Shown here piece after piece: positions 6,098 through 14,649 of a stretch of 64,000 bases of DNA. The position numbers and the translations under genes were made by a program. A model generated the notes under the pieces. The model was not told the origin of the DNA, searched no databases, and was given only the letters and a program-made list of their open reading frames with translations. The first letter of the stretch is position 1. Each line of letters begins with the position of its first letter. The stretch is from positions 1-64,000 of the forward strand of contig CANRTU010000011.1 in the NCBI GenBank assembly GCA_947642745.1, written 5' to 3'. The DNA comes from an uncultured Eubacterium sp. Its GTDB lineage: Bacteria > Bacillota > Clostridia > Lachnospirales > Lachnospiraceae.

Positions 6098-9000
6098 ATG
6101 CGTACACTTAGAAATATAATCAGCCGTTATATGCAGGTTGTCACTCTTTTGCTGGTGGTACTTTTTTTAGTGGCAATCCTTTTTATTCAGGTAGTGAATG
6201 AACAGCGGCAGGCTTACATGAGCGCCATAGAGACGTTCTTTCAGATTGAACAGGTTCTGGGAGAAAATAAGGAGGAACTGGCCGATTTAAAACAGGTTTA
6301 CCGGGCAACCTGTCTGCATAATGCGGAGGCGATCGCTTATATCATAAAAGAGACGCCCTCTGTTTTAGACAGTGTGGAAGAACTAAAGAAAATCGCCACA
6401 ATGATAGAAGTGGATGAAATTCATATTTTTGACACAAAAGGGCGTATTTTTTCGGGAACCCACCCGTCATATTATGGCTATACGTTTGACTCCGGGGAAC
6501 AGATGAGTTTTTTTAAACCTATGCTGGAAGACAAATCGCTTAGCCTTGTCCAGGAAATCGTACCGAATACGGCGGAAATGAAGATGATGCAGTATTCCGC
6601 CCTGTGGAGCCAGGACGGAAAATTTATCGTACAGGTAGGCATGGAACCTGTCAATGTGCTTAAGGTTACGGAAAAAAACGAACTATCCTATATTTTTTCC
6701 CTGCTGCGTGTCAACTCCGACGCCAATTATTATGCCCTTGATAAAGAAACCGGAGATATTGTTGGTTCTACGGATCTGTCCTGCGTTGAAAAAAACAGTA
6801 TGGAAATAGGCCTGAAACTTAAAACGGTTGCGACCGGCGGTAACGGCTTTTTTGCGGATGTAAACGGCATAAAGTCCTTCTGTGTGTTTATGGAGTCTGG
6901 CGAAAACTATATCGGACGAGTGATTTCCTGTCAGGATATGTACCGGCGGATTCCATCCACAATGGCATGGATTGCGTTCTGTCTCATTGCCGTTGCGGTA
7001 ATTTTGTATTATGTAGTTACCTGCTATATGAACAGGTATGTGGTGGAAGGCATTCACAGTATCAATGACAAACTCAACATTATATCCCAGGGAAATCTGG
7101 ACGAGACCATTGATATCCAGAGCAGTGCGGAACTTGCGGAGCTGAGCCGTTATATTAACCAGATGAAAAAGAGTATTCTGGATAACCGCCGCAAGATTAC
7201 CTATATCATTGGCAAGACCAGAATGCCTATCGGCGTGTATGAATACAATCATTACATGAAAAGAGTGAGTATCAGCGAGCATGTTCCCGCAATCCTTGCC
7301 TTAAAAGCAGGAGAGTACGAGCGTCTCTCCGCAGATTACAGGATTTTCCAGGAATTTATTATTGATCTGCGCAGAAATATTGTAGATGATGAGTCCTGCG
7401 TATATTCCTGTCGTGATCGTTATGTCAAGCTGGAGGAAGTAGAGCACAATGGCGATGTGTTCGGCGTCATTATTGATGTGACGGAAGAAATGTTAAAACG
7501 CAAAAAAATAGAGGATGAACGTGAGGCAAAAACCCGATTCTTATCCAATATGTCCCATGAAATCAGGACGCCGATTAACGCAGTGCTTGGAATGAATGAG
7601 ATGATACTGCGGGAGGCTTCGGACGGGCAGATTTTAACCTATGCGGCGAATATTAAAAGTTCTGGGAAAATGCTGCTGTTTCTGATCAATGACATTCTGG
7701 ATATTTCAAAAATTGAATCCGGAAAAATGGAAATTATTCCGGTGGAATACGAGACGCCGGCCCTGATTATGGATTTGTGGAATGTCATTTACCTGCGTGC
7801 GAAAGAAAAAGAACTGTTATTTACCGTGGAGTCAGACGAAACGCTTCCCCGTGTGCTGTACGGTGATGATGTGCGCATGAAACAGATTGTGACAAATCTT
7901 CTGACAAATGCGGTAAAGTATACGCCTCAGGGCAGCGTGAAGCTGAACATTACGTATGAACGACAGAGCGGCGACGGACTGCTTCTGAAAATATCCGTAC
8001 AGGATACAGGCATCGGAATCCGGAAAGAAGATATGGGAAAACTTTTTGAAAGTTTCCAGCGTCTGGACGAGGAGAAAAACAGGAACATTGAAGGTACGGG
8101 GCTTGGCATGAATATTACGATGTCACTGCTTAAAATGATGGGCGGCGATATGAAAGTGGACAGTGAATACCAGAAAGGTTCCACTTTTACGGTCATTATC
8201 CCGCAGAAAATAATAAGCAATGAACCTGCGGGAAGTTTCCTTGAGATACAGGAAAAGAACACCCGGTATAATGGCAGGAAACAAAGCGGTTTTACAGCTC
8301 CGCAAGGCCGGGTACTGGTGGTGGATGATAATACGATGAACCTGACTGTATTTAAGGCGCTGTTAAAGCGGACAAAACTGCAGGTCGTGACGGCGGAATC
8401 CGGAAAACAATGTCTTGCATACGTACAGAAGCAGAAATTCCATATGATTTTTATGGACCATATGATGCCTGAAATGGACGGAATCGAGACACTGCATGAA
8501 ATAAAGCAACTTGCGATGCATACGGATTTTCCAAATAAAGACACGCCGGTTATTGCGCTGACGGCAAATGCCGTGGCAGGCGCCAGGGAGATGTATCTGG
8601 CAAAAGGCTTTGAAGAGTTTCTGACAAAGCCGGTGAATGCGGAACTTCTGGAACATACAATCTGTAAATATCTTCCCAAGGAGCTGGTTCAGACGGTGGA
8701 AGAAGCGGACAGCGGTCCGGAAACAGGAAACGGCGGCGACGAATATGCCAGTGAACTGGAGCAGGGAGTTTCCATCAGAAACGGACTAAAGCATTCCAAA
8801 GGCGACATGGAAATCTATATGGAACTTGTGCGGATGTTTCTTGGGGACAAAAATAAAATAAAGCTGCTGCGGCAGTATCTGGCAGAGCATAATATGAAAG
8901 ACTATGCGATTCAGGTACATGCCTTAAAAGGAAACGCCAGGACGCTTGGCGCGGATAAACTTGCAGATATAGCTTATGAGCATGAACGGCACAGCAAGGC

Positions 9001-9355
9001 GGGCCGGGAAGAGGATGTAACGGCCTGCTGGGGCGAACTGGAGCAGGCATTTGAAACCACACTTGAGACGTTTGCGGACATTTATGAAACATATGGTCCC
9101 GCACAGGAGGAAACAGACATTCCGGACGACGGCGGACGGATGGAACTGCCACAGGAGAAACTTGACGAAATGGCGCGGCTGATAGATGATTTCAAAACAA
9201 AAGAGGCAGTGGATCAGATAAAAAAATGGCTGGACAGCCCTCTGCGCAAGGATGTGAAGCTGCGGCTTACGGACGTTCTGTCGGCAATCGAAGATGAATT
9301 TGATGAGGATAAAGCAATCGGTCTTTTGAAACAAAATATGGAGGATGATAAATGA
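6098..9355 (+). CDS. hybrid sensor histidine kinase with receiver and HPt domains
   Basis: About 1085 residues. Domains in order: membrane helix near residues 10-30 (VVTLLLVVLFLVAILFI); large extracytoplasmic sensor region to ~290; second membrane helix (IAFCLIAVAVILYYVV); HAMP-like and PAS-like segments; HisKA with His487 in SNMSHEIRTPINAVLG; HATPase with N-box NLLTNAVKYT and DTGIGIRKEDMGKLFESF; receiver with acidic pair VVDDN and phospho-acceptor Asp787 (FMDHMMPEMDG); HPt with His941 (VHALKGNARTLGA). Phosphate can thus run His-Asp-His inside one chain and then to a separate receiver. I prefer ATG 6098 (AGGAGAGG 12 nt upstream) over ATG 6071, which lacks a site. It overlaps the CheY-like gene by 4 nt, its likely partner. 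The sensed signal is unknown. Confidence 0.93.
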   Translation: MRTLRNIISRYMQVVTLLLVVLFLVAILFIQVVNEQRQAYMSAIETFFQIEQVLGENKEELADLKQVYRATCLHNAEAIAYIIKETPSVLDSVEELKKIATMIEVDEIHIFDTKGRIFSGTHPSYYGYTFDSGEQMSFFKPMLEDKSLSLVQEIVPNTAEMKMMQYSALWSQDGKFIVQVGMEPVNVLKVTEKNELSYIFSLLRVNSDANYYALDKETGDIVGSTDLSCVEKNSMEIGLKLKTVATGGNGFFADVNGIKSFCVFMESGENYIGRVISCQDMYRRIPSTMAWIAFCLIAVAVILYYVVTCYMNRYVVEGIHSINDKLNIISQGNLDETIDIQSSAELAELSRYINQMKKSILDNRRKITYIIGKTRMPIGVYEYNHYMKRVSISEHVPAILALKAGEYERLSADYRIFQEFIIDLRRNIVDDESCVYSCRDRYVKLEEVEHNGDVFGVIIDVTEEMLKRKKIEDEREAKTRFLSNMSHEIRTPINAVLGMNEMILREASDGQILTYAANIKSSGKMLLFLINDILDISKIESGKMEIIPVEYETPALIMDLWNVIYLRAKEKELLFTVESDETLPRVLYGDDVRMKQIVTNLLTNAVKYTPQGSVKLNITYERQSGDGLLLKISVQDTGIGIRKEDMGKLFESFQRLDEEKNRNIEGTGLGMNITMSLLKMMGGDMKVDSEYQKGSTFTVIIPQKIISNEPAGSFLEIQEKNTRYNGRKQSGFTAPQGRVLVVDDNTMNLTVFKALLKRTKLQVVTAESGKQCLAYVQKQKFHMIFMDHMMPEMDGIETLHEIKQLAMHTDFPNKDTPVIALTANAVAGAREMYLAKGFEEFLTKPVNAELLEHTICKYLPKELVQTVEEADSGPETGNGGDEYASELEQGVSIRNGLKHSKGDMEIYMELVRMFLGDKNKIKLLRQYLAEHNMKDYAIQVHALKGNARTLGADKLADIAYEHERHSKAGREEDVTACWGELEQAFETTLETFADIYETYGPAQEETDIPDDGGRMELPQEKLDEMARLIDDFKTKEAVDQIKKWLDSPLRKDVKLRLTDVLSAIEDEFDEDKAIGLLKQNMEDDK

Positions 9356-9753
9356 TGACAGGTAAAAAAAGCATTGTGGCAGTGGATGACAGCGGAATTA
9401 TATTAAAGATGCTTGAAAAGCTGCTGAGCGGAGAATATGCGTATTGTGGGTTTTCCAAGGGGATGCGTGCGCTTAAATATTTAAAGGAGGCACGCACGCC
9501 GGATCTGATCATTCTGGATATAGAAATGCCGGAAATAGACGGGCATAAAATGCTTGAAATGATACGCAAAAAAGATGAGCTGAAAGAAGTGCCGGTTCTT
9601 TTTCTGACATCCAATAATGAAAAGGAACACGTGGTAAAGGCAGTAAAAGCCGGAGCGAACGATTATGTCGTAAAACCGGTTGATGAAAATATGTTTATGG
9701 ATAAGGTGCGTAAACTGTTAAAAGAAGATAAATATAGCTGGGATAATGTGTAA
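9352..9753 (+). CDS. single-domain response regulator (CheY-like)
   Basis: 133 residues, receiver only. It has the acidic pocket VAVDDSG, phospho-acceptor Asp in LIILDIEMPEIDG, the conserved Thr/Ser in VLFLTSNNE, and Lys in YVVKPVDE. There is no DNA-binding or enzymatic output. The ATGATGA junction overlaps the kinase stop, so the two are coupled. It likely takes phosphate from the kinase's HPt or receiver and passes it on, or acts by protein contact. No output gene lies beside it. Confidence 0.92.
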   Translation: MMTGKKSIVAVDDSGIILKMLEKLLSGEYAYCGFSKGMRALKYLKEARTPDLIILDIEMPEIDGHKMLEMIRKKDELKEVPVLFLTSNNEKEHVVKAVKAGANDYVVKPVDENMFMDKVRKLLKEDKYSWDNV

Positions 9754-9840
9754 ATGTTTCCTGCTTCCGGCAAAGATATGCGGTTTACAGTGAATTCCGC
9801 CAAAACGGAAAGGTATATAGCGGTCCGGCTCTGAAGACTG

Positions 9841-9880
9841 CATGATGGGAAAAACAGAATTTCTGGTTTTTCCCGTCATG
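9841..9880. terminator. hairpin between convergent genes
   Basis: A near-perfect 40-nt palindrome (left CATGATGGGAAAAACAGAA, right TTCTGGTTTTTCCCGTCATG, one bulge and one G-U). It lies between the response regulator and the convergent PPOX gene, where a shared terminator is expected. The plus strand has no T-run after it, so the assignment is moderate. Confidence 0.45.
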
Positions 9881-9915
9881 CGGGCGGGTGGGTCACAACA
9901 ATATGCGATGATAAG

Positions 9916-10407
9916 CTACCATTTCTTTTTGGCAATTTCTATTGATTCTTTTCCTGTCATATGCTCAACAGACAGTTCCATCATGCATAAAGCTTTCCAT
10001 TCGCTTGTAATTTCCTGATTTCTGTTTTCTATGCTGTCTGTAGGATGATATTTGACTGCTAACCTTTCAACTGCTTCTCTCATTTCATTTTCATCCTCCA
10101 ATATGCGTATTTTGCCAAATACAATTACACTTTTAAAAATTGTCGTATATTCTTCTGGAAATATCTCGTCCCGGGCGATTACGCAAAAGGATGCTTTACT
10201 ACATTTCCTTATGGCATCTATTTTGTGTCCCGCTTTTGCACCGTGAAAATAAATTCTGGAATTGTCATAAACATAGCTGACAGGAACAGCATATGGGTAT
10301 TCATTATCACCCAGTAATGCCAATACCCCGGAAGTTCCTTTCTCAAGTAGTTCAATATTTTCTTTATTGCTTAAAAGTTGCTTTTTTCTTCGCATTTCTC
10401 TAAACAT
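9916..10407 (-). CDS. pyridoxamine 5'-phosphate oxidase family (FMN-binding) protein
   Basis: 163 residues. The pattern GVLALLGDNEYPYAVPVSYV, then YFHGAKAGHKIDAIRK and ASFCVIARDE, and later IFKSVIVFGKIRILED, is that of the split-barrel flavin-binding PPOX/Nim family, which reduces nitro-compounds or other small substrates. Members are usually 150-170 residues, so it is full length. It ends near the hairpin at 9841. A 16-codon relic with almost the same start (MFREMRRKGQLLS) occurs at 53520. The substrate is unknown. Confidence 0.88.
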   Translation of the reverse strand: MFREMRRKKQLLSNKENIELLEKGTSGVLALLGDNEYPYAVPVSYVYDNSRIYFHGAKAGHKIDAIRKCSKASFCVIARDEIFPEEYTTIFKSVIVFGKIRILEDENEMREAVERLAVKYHPTDSIENRNQEITSEWKALCMMELSVEHMTGKESIEIAKKKW

Positions 10408-10429
10408 ATTTTTTTACCTCTCTTATCCT

Positions 10430-11152
10430 TTAATGGTTCACTGCGACAATGCAGGCGTTTTCCTGGCGTTTCTGCATTTTTGACCAGTTGATAAATCCAT
10501 AAATATCATTTACTAAAAACACGACAAAACAAATAGCAACTGACAAATACGATATGTCAGAAATTGTTGCTAACACCCATAGAATAATAAGTACAATATC
10601 ATTTGCGGCATAACCGATTGCATAAAACGCACTCCTTCTAAAAGTCAGATAAACCGCAAGAAAGCTTGTTGTGACAGATATCGTGCCCGGTATCAGGTTT
10701 GCCGTATGAAAAGCCGCCAGAATGTAATAAAAAACAGGTGTAATGACTGCTGTCAATATCATCATAAAAAGAATCTCTTTTGCTTTTAATCTGTTTACTT
10801 TTACTTCTGATTTATTTCCGTTATACGGATTTCTCAACCATGAGACGAATGCAAAAACAGCCATTGGGGCAGTCATTCCCAGGTAGGTTATCATCTCCCC
10901 ATAATAGGAGAACGCAAAAGATATGATCCCATATAAAATACTAAATATAACCATTAGAAACTGTCCGAACGGATTTCCCTTTGCATTAAAGATTAGCGCT
11001 GTTACACCAATGAAGGAAGCAACAAGTGTTAAATAATTTTCTCTGTCAAACAAAAAAAATGATACGACAATGAAAGTCACTGAAATACACCATAACAATC
11101 TCTCTCCTTTTGTAAAATAATCAAATAATGATTTTCGTTCTTTCATGTGCAT
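10430..11152 (-). CDS. pnuC: PnuC-family vitamin (nicotinamide riboside-type) transporter
   Basis: 240 residues with seven or so membrane helices (VTFIVVSFFLF, LVASFIGVTALIF, FLMVIFSILYGIISFAF, MILTAVITPVFYYIL and others). Conserved PnuC features include a polar helix with NDIVLIILW and NDIYGFINW near the C-terminus. PnuC proteins carry nicotinamide riboside by facilitated diffusion driven by phosphorylation inside; relatives carry thiamine or riboflavin, so the vitamin is not fixed here. AGGAGG lies 7 nt before ATG 11152. It lies 22 nt upstream of the PPOX gene and may be cotranscribed with it. A strong promoter and a folded leader precede it. Confidence 0.88.
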   Translation of the reverse strand: MHMKERKSLFDYFTKGERLLWCISVTFIVVSFFLFDRENYLTLVASFIGVTALIFNAKGNPFGQFLMVIFSILYGIISFAFSYYGEMITYLGMTAPMAVFAFVSWLRNPYNGNKSEVKVNRLKAKEILFMMILTAVITPVFYYILAAFHTANLIPGTISVTTSFLAVYLTFRRSAFYAIGYAANDIVLIILWVLATISDISYLSVAICFVVFLVNDIYGFINWSKMQKRQENACIVAVNH

Positions 11153-11171
11153 ATAATTACCTCCTGAAATA

Positions 11172-11301
11172 AAATAAGCACCCGACTACACATCTTCAAT
11201 GACCTAACGATGTGTAACGAATGCATTCGCTTCTCTACCCGGTGGCAGACTCTTATTTACCTGACTTTAGTAAGTATAGCACAGTAGAACAAAGAAGTCA
11301 A
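11172..11301 (-). promoter_or_regulatory. promoter and structured 5' leader of pnuC
   Basis: On the minus strand a TTGACT box (11301-11296) and a TATACT box (11278-11273) are 17 nt apart. The leader can fold: AAATAAG (11258-11252) with CTTATTT (11178-11172) as an outer stem, CGAATGCATTCG (11229-11218) as a self-complementary element, and ACACATC/GATGTGT (11215-11209 and 11194-11188) as an inner stem with a 14-nt loop. This shape suits a riboswitch-type element for a vitamin transporter, but I cannot match it to a known class. The promoter is firm; the RNA role is inference. Confidence 0.55.
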
Positions 11302-11329
11302 TCATTTATCCAAAGTTCTGCAATCAGAC

Positions 11330-11421
11330 TTTTAAATAGAGTTTCAGACAGGATACAACGCTTAAATAACATAAGGGCATGTGCGGGAGAGATTATAAGT
11401 AATGAAATGATTTGCTTTTAA
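11330..11421 (+). pseudogene. TnpV transposon protein, C-terminal relic
   Basis: The plus strand reads RVSDRIQRLNNIRACAGEII, then SNEMICF and stop at 11419-11421. The pattern MNNIRACAxEIVNxELI is the conserved C-terminus of TnpV, a small protein of clostridial transposons. Nothing N-terminal precedes it on this strand; the N-terminal part lies next to it in the opposite orientation. Confidence 0.65.
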
Positions 11422-11677
11422 TCAGCCCTGTTTATTTGTGAGCCTTTCAAAGCGTTCCTGTGCCTGCCAATGTTGGGAAGATAAACGCCCGGCCTGCCGC
11501 TTGTGAGAAGACTGGTGTATGTAACTTTCCGGTTCTGCTTCAGATAGTCCATATGCTGCTGTCCCTATGTGCCGGCTGGCTGTTCTTCTTCGGCAGGTAA
11601 AATCTTAAATCTGGAATCAGATACCCATTTTCTTCGTGATATGTCCCGCCTGACGGTTCAAATAAGGATTTTACCAT
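11422..11677 (-). pseudogene. TnpV transposon protein, N-terminal relic with frameshifts
   Basis: From ATG 11677 on the minus strand: MVKSLFEPSGGTYHEENGYL, then IPDLRFYLPKKN. After a frameshift near 11580 it continues GQQHMDYLKQNRKVTYTSLL, TSG, then a third frame gives WQAQERFERLTNKQG and a stop at 11422-11424. This is the start and middle of TnpV, broken at two or more points. Its stop codon abuts, tail to tail, the stop of the C-terminal relic on the other strand, as if the gene's end had been inverted. Confidence 0.65.
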
Positions 11678-11836
11678 TTTGTATCCGAAGCACAAAACTA
11701 AACATGGGAGTACGGAACTGATGGACAGGAAGTAGAAAAGTCTGTTTCATTTTCAGGAAAAAGAATGTATAATGACAGTAACGGCAAAACAGATATCTGA
11801 AAGGAGAAAAATATAAATGATTTCTGCGATTTATGA

Positions 11837-11932
11837 CCGGTGGAGTATGCGGTTGCTTTTGGTTATCCGGACGAATTTCCTGAAGAAAGACCACGAAAGA
11901 AAATGGATGATATAACTGAATGGAGAGATTAG
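11837..11932 (+). pseudogene. nitroreductase C-terminal relic
   Basis: The frame from 11837 reads PVEYAVAFGYPDEFPEERPR, then KKMDDITEWRD and TAG at 11930. AVAFGYPDE-x-P-x-x-RPRKKxxDI is the standard end of small nitroreductase-family flavoproteins. Only about 31 codons remain, and a stop lies just upstream. A TATAAT box at 11768-11773 may be a leftover promoter. Confidence 0.6.
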
Positions 11933-11952
11933 ATGGAGAAGTTAAAAAGACT

Positions 11953-12777
11953 ATGAAACAAAGGACAAAAATTTCAAATGTAACGCTGGTCTGTTATATC
12001 AGGCTTATTCTGCGCTTTTGTCTGCTGATTATAACATCGTTTTACTATATTGCGGACAAAACAAAAGGAAATGAACTGATATTTGGCGGAACAGAAGGTC
12101 ATAACCGGCTGCTTCCGGTTCTGGCTGTGCTGTTTGGAGCGGAAATGGTTTTTCGTTTCTTTCCTTCCGCACATGAAAGTAAAGGATGCCATAAACAGTT
12201 TTGCGGAAATTATGTCAGCCGCAATGTGAGGAATATGGATACAGTCAGAAAACAGTCAGGCAAAGGAACCGGTATCGTTATCCTGTCCTGGACAGCATTA
12301 AATTTACTGGTGGCGCTGCTGTATTTTACCAGAGTCCTGGACTGGGGATTTCTTCTGCTTATTTCTATATTTTATTCGGTATGTGACATTATTTGTATTT
12401 TATTTTTCTGCCCTTTTCAGGCATGGATGATGAAGAACAAATGCTGTGGAACCTGCCGGATATACAACTGGGATTATGCGATGATGTTTACGCCGTTTAT
12501 ATTGATTCACAATCAATTCGCATATGCGCTGGTCTTTCTGGCAGTTGCTTTATTAGTCCGGTGGGAAATCGCTTTTTTCAGGCATCCGGAATGGTTTTCG
12601 GAACAAACGAATGAGCGGCTTTCCTGTGCCGGCTGCACTGAGAAACTATGTATACATAAAAGACAGCTTAAAAGCGTTCTGCGAAAGGGAAAAGCGGGCG
12701 GTCCGTCTGTTGGGGAGATCCATCCGCAGCTGGAACACCCGCAGCAAACCGGGGACGGATTACGGAACGCCAGGTAA
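11953..12777 (+). CDS. conserved membrane protein with cysteine-rich tail, function unknown
   Basis: 274 residues from ATG 11953 (GGAGAAG about 11 nt upstream; ATG 11920 is an alternative). At least four membrane helices: YIRLILRFCLLIITSFYYI, LPVLAVLFGAEMVFRF, VILSWTALNLLVALLYF, FLLLISIFYSVCDIICILFF, with a further helix around LVFLAVALLVRW. There are Cys clusters CCGTCRIYNWDYAMM and SCAGCTEKLCIHKRQ which could bind a metal or iron-sulfur cluster near the membrane. I recall similar unnamed clostridial proteins with CGTCRIYNWD, but know no function. The start lies beside the nitroreductase relic. Confidence 0.7.
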   Translation: MKQRTKISNVTLVCYIRLILRFCLLIITSFYYIADKTKGNELIFGGTEGHNRLLPVLAVLFGAEMVFRFFPSAHESKGCHKQFCGNYVSRNVRNMDTVRKQSGKGTGIVILSWTALNLLVALLYFTRVLDWGFLLLISIFYSVCDIICILFFCPFQAWMMKNKCCGTCRIYNWDYAMMFTPFILIHNQFAYALVFLAVALLVRWEIAFFRHPEWFSEQTNERLSCAGCTEKLCIHKRQLKSVLRKGKAGGPSVGEIHPQLEHPQQTGDGLRNAR

Positions 12778-12892
12778 CTGACCGGTATCGTTTTGGAATG
12801 ACGCACAGGCAGGACCATGGACGCTGGTTATGATTTATTTTCATCAGTCATCGTTTTCATCCGTCTGCTGCGTCTTTTTCCGGAATCTGATA

Positions 12893-13306
12893 TTATAAAA
12901 CCATGAGTAGTGTACCTGTGCCGATCAGAATACATCCTGCGATGGACTTAGGCGTGAATTTCTCATGCAGGAAAATAAATGAAAATATCAGTGTAAATAT
13001 AACGCTTAATTTATCAACTGGTACAACTTTTGACACTTCGCCCATCTGCAGGGCCTTATAATAACACAGCCAGGAAGCGCCCGTAGCCAGCCCGGATAAA
13101 ATCAGAAACAGCCAGCTTTTTTTCCCGATACCGGAAATTCCGTTCCGGGCGTTTGTCAGAAAGACCATCCCCCAGGCCATAAGGACAACCACTACTGTCC
13201 GGATTGCTGTGGCCAGACTGGAGTTTACGCCCTCAATTCCTGATTTTGCCAGTATTGATGTGAGTGCCGCAAAAATGGCTGATAACAGCGCAAATACAAA
13301 CCACAT
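12893..13306 (-). CDS. half-size EamA/DMT-family transporter
   Basis: 137 residues with four to five membrane helices and the DMT pattern: FALLSAIFAALTSILAKSGI at the start, IRTVVVVLMAWGMVF, then SWLCYYKALQMGEVSKVVPV and FLHEKF...IAGCILIGTGTLLMV. Full EamA transporters have two such halves (~300 residues); this one-half type presumably dimerises. It may export small metabolites or drugs. Monocistronic. Confidence 0.85.
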   Translation of the reverse strand: MWFVFALLSAIFAALTSILAKSGIEGVNSSLATAIRTVVVVLMAWGMVFLTNARNGISGIGKKSWLFLILSGLATGASWLCYYKALQMGEVSKVVPVDKLSVIFTLIFSFIFLHEKFTPKSIAGCILIGTGTLLMVL

Positions 13307-13489
13307 GAAAAACCATCTCCTGTTCTGTTTTAATTTCTGGATTTACAGATAAATGTTATATGATGTATCTGTTTTATAAATAATCTTATCATAATCCGGC
13401 AGGCATTTCCACCTGGTTTGCAGACAGATTTTTGAACTATTGCAGTACAATGCTACAGGAACGAAACCGGATCAGGAGAACATTCAAAA

Positions 13490-13783
13490 TTGTATTTAAA
13501 AAGAACACAGAATTTTTTGTTGCGAAATGCGGGAATGACCTATTGTTATTCCTATGAAGAACAGTGGCAGCCAAAGGATTTTCCTGTTATATTCCAGATG
13601 TACCAGCTTAATTTTGACGACAAAGATTTTGTGTATAAAAAGTACTGGAATATGTATAGCAGTCATTTCGTTGAAAATCTGTAATTCATGTACCGGTTGA
13701 AAAGGAAATGTCCGGAAGGCTGGATAAACGGGTATGCGCAGGCGCTGACAGCAGTCTGCCACGAAGACAGAACCGTGGACTAA
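13490..13783 (+). pseudogene. unrecognised coding remnant with an internal stop
   Basis: The frame reads KLYLKRTQNFLLRNAGMTYC, then EEQWQPKDFPVIFQMYQLNF and YKKYWNMYSSHFVENL, a TAA at 13682, then in the same frame MYRLKRKCPEGWINGYAQAL to TAA at 13781. Aromatic-rich coding character on both sides of the stop suggests one broken gene. It has no clear ribosome site (first start would be TTG). I do not recognise the family. Confidence 0.4.
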
Positions 13784-13834
13784 TATAACCGCAGCCTTAC
13801 CGGGTGGGAATGACAGGTGAAAGAAAAGGGCGGA

Positions 13835-14227
13835 TCATAAAAACCACCCGAAAGGGAGCGTGTCAGAAACCGGATCAGACAACAGCCACACAGAAAGAAA
13901 CGCCGCCGTTATGGTGTGATCCATAACCGGCGGCTGGATTGTCTGATGAGTGTTCCTGCTTTTATATTGATGGTTATTATTCACGGAAATCACTTTTCTG
14001 GTCCTGATACAGCTTATCTCAAACGTCTGCATGGCGGCCTCCTCATAATAAGAAACCTCGTATGTGCCGTCACTAAGATATTCTGCTTCGATGTCTCCTC
14101 CTGTTTCTATTTTTTTGATGTAATCTTTTGTAATCGCAGACATCCCGGATATGTACACAGATAAAATCACAATTAAAACGACTATGCAAAGCATTATGAT
14201 TCCGATTATTTTTAAAGTTTTCATCAT
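13835..14227 (-). CDS. small membrane-anchored protein, function unknown
   Basis: 130 residues from ATG 14227 (AAAGGAG 11 nt upstream). One N-terminal membrane helix (LKIIGIIMLCIVVLIVILSV) is followed by an outside domain with GGDIEAEYLSDGTYEVSYYE. The L-S-D-G-T-Y-x-x-S-Y start is typical of small exported proteins related to FMN-binding repeats, but the rest (from ISCIRTRKVISV on) loses that pattern, so the C-terminal half may be frameshifted. Confidence 0.45.
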   Translation of the reverse strand: MMKTLKIIGIIMLCIVVLIVILSVYISGMSAITKDYIKKIETGGDIEAEYLSDGTYEVSYYEEAAMQTFEISCIRTRKVISVNNNHQYKSRNTHQTIQPPVMDHTITAAFLSVWLLSDPVSDTLPFGWFL

Positions 14228-14423
14228 ATGTTTCATATCTCCTTTACTTTCCTGACAAACTTACAAATGGTATGTTATATGGTATGTCAGCATGGGTCTG
14301 CAAATTCAGAATTATGTCACAAAGTCTCAGAAAAATCACAGATGACGGGCCGGTATTCCCTGTGTCAGGAACCGGACCGGAACTGCGTCGGTGCCCTTTT
14401 TGCAGACGGCAGGCGGACAGCTG

Positions 14424-14545
14424 TCAGTATTTATGGACATACATTCTGGTCATTTCCGTCCCGCCTTCTTCTGGTACCATACATAGAAATTCCCATCCAT
14501 ACCGTTCGTAAAAAGAAGTATGGTCAGTTACAAGATATATGGAAG
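14424..14545 (-). pseudogene. GNAT acetyltransferase C-terminal relic
   Basis: On the minus strand the frame reads SIYLVTDHTSFYERYGWEFL, then CMVPEEGGTEMTRMYVHKY and TGA at 14426-14424. The Y-L-V-T-x-H-x-x-FYERYGWEFL pattern is the last acetyl-CoA-binding helix and strand of GNAT enzymes. The upstream part is missing. It shares the gap before the sirtuin gene. Confidence 0.6.
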
Positions 14546-14649
14546 ACAACCGTCCGTCCGGGCGGACTGCCATGGCTGGAAAAAGGAAGGGAGCGCAGGG
14601 AATGATACGGGACAGAACAGGTCAGACAGGAAGATGGAAAAAAGGAAGT

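Noticed and set aside
11221-11421. 66-codon plus-strand frame before the TnpV relic
   Set aside because: Its first half is antisense to the pnuC leader and promoter; only the last part (from about 11330) is recognisable as TnpV C-terminus.
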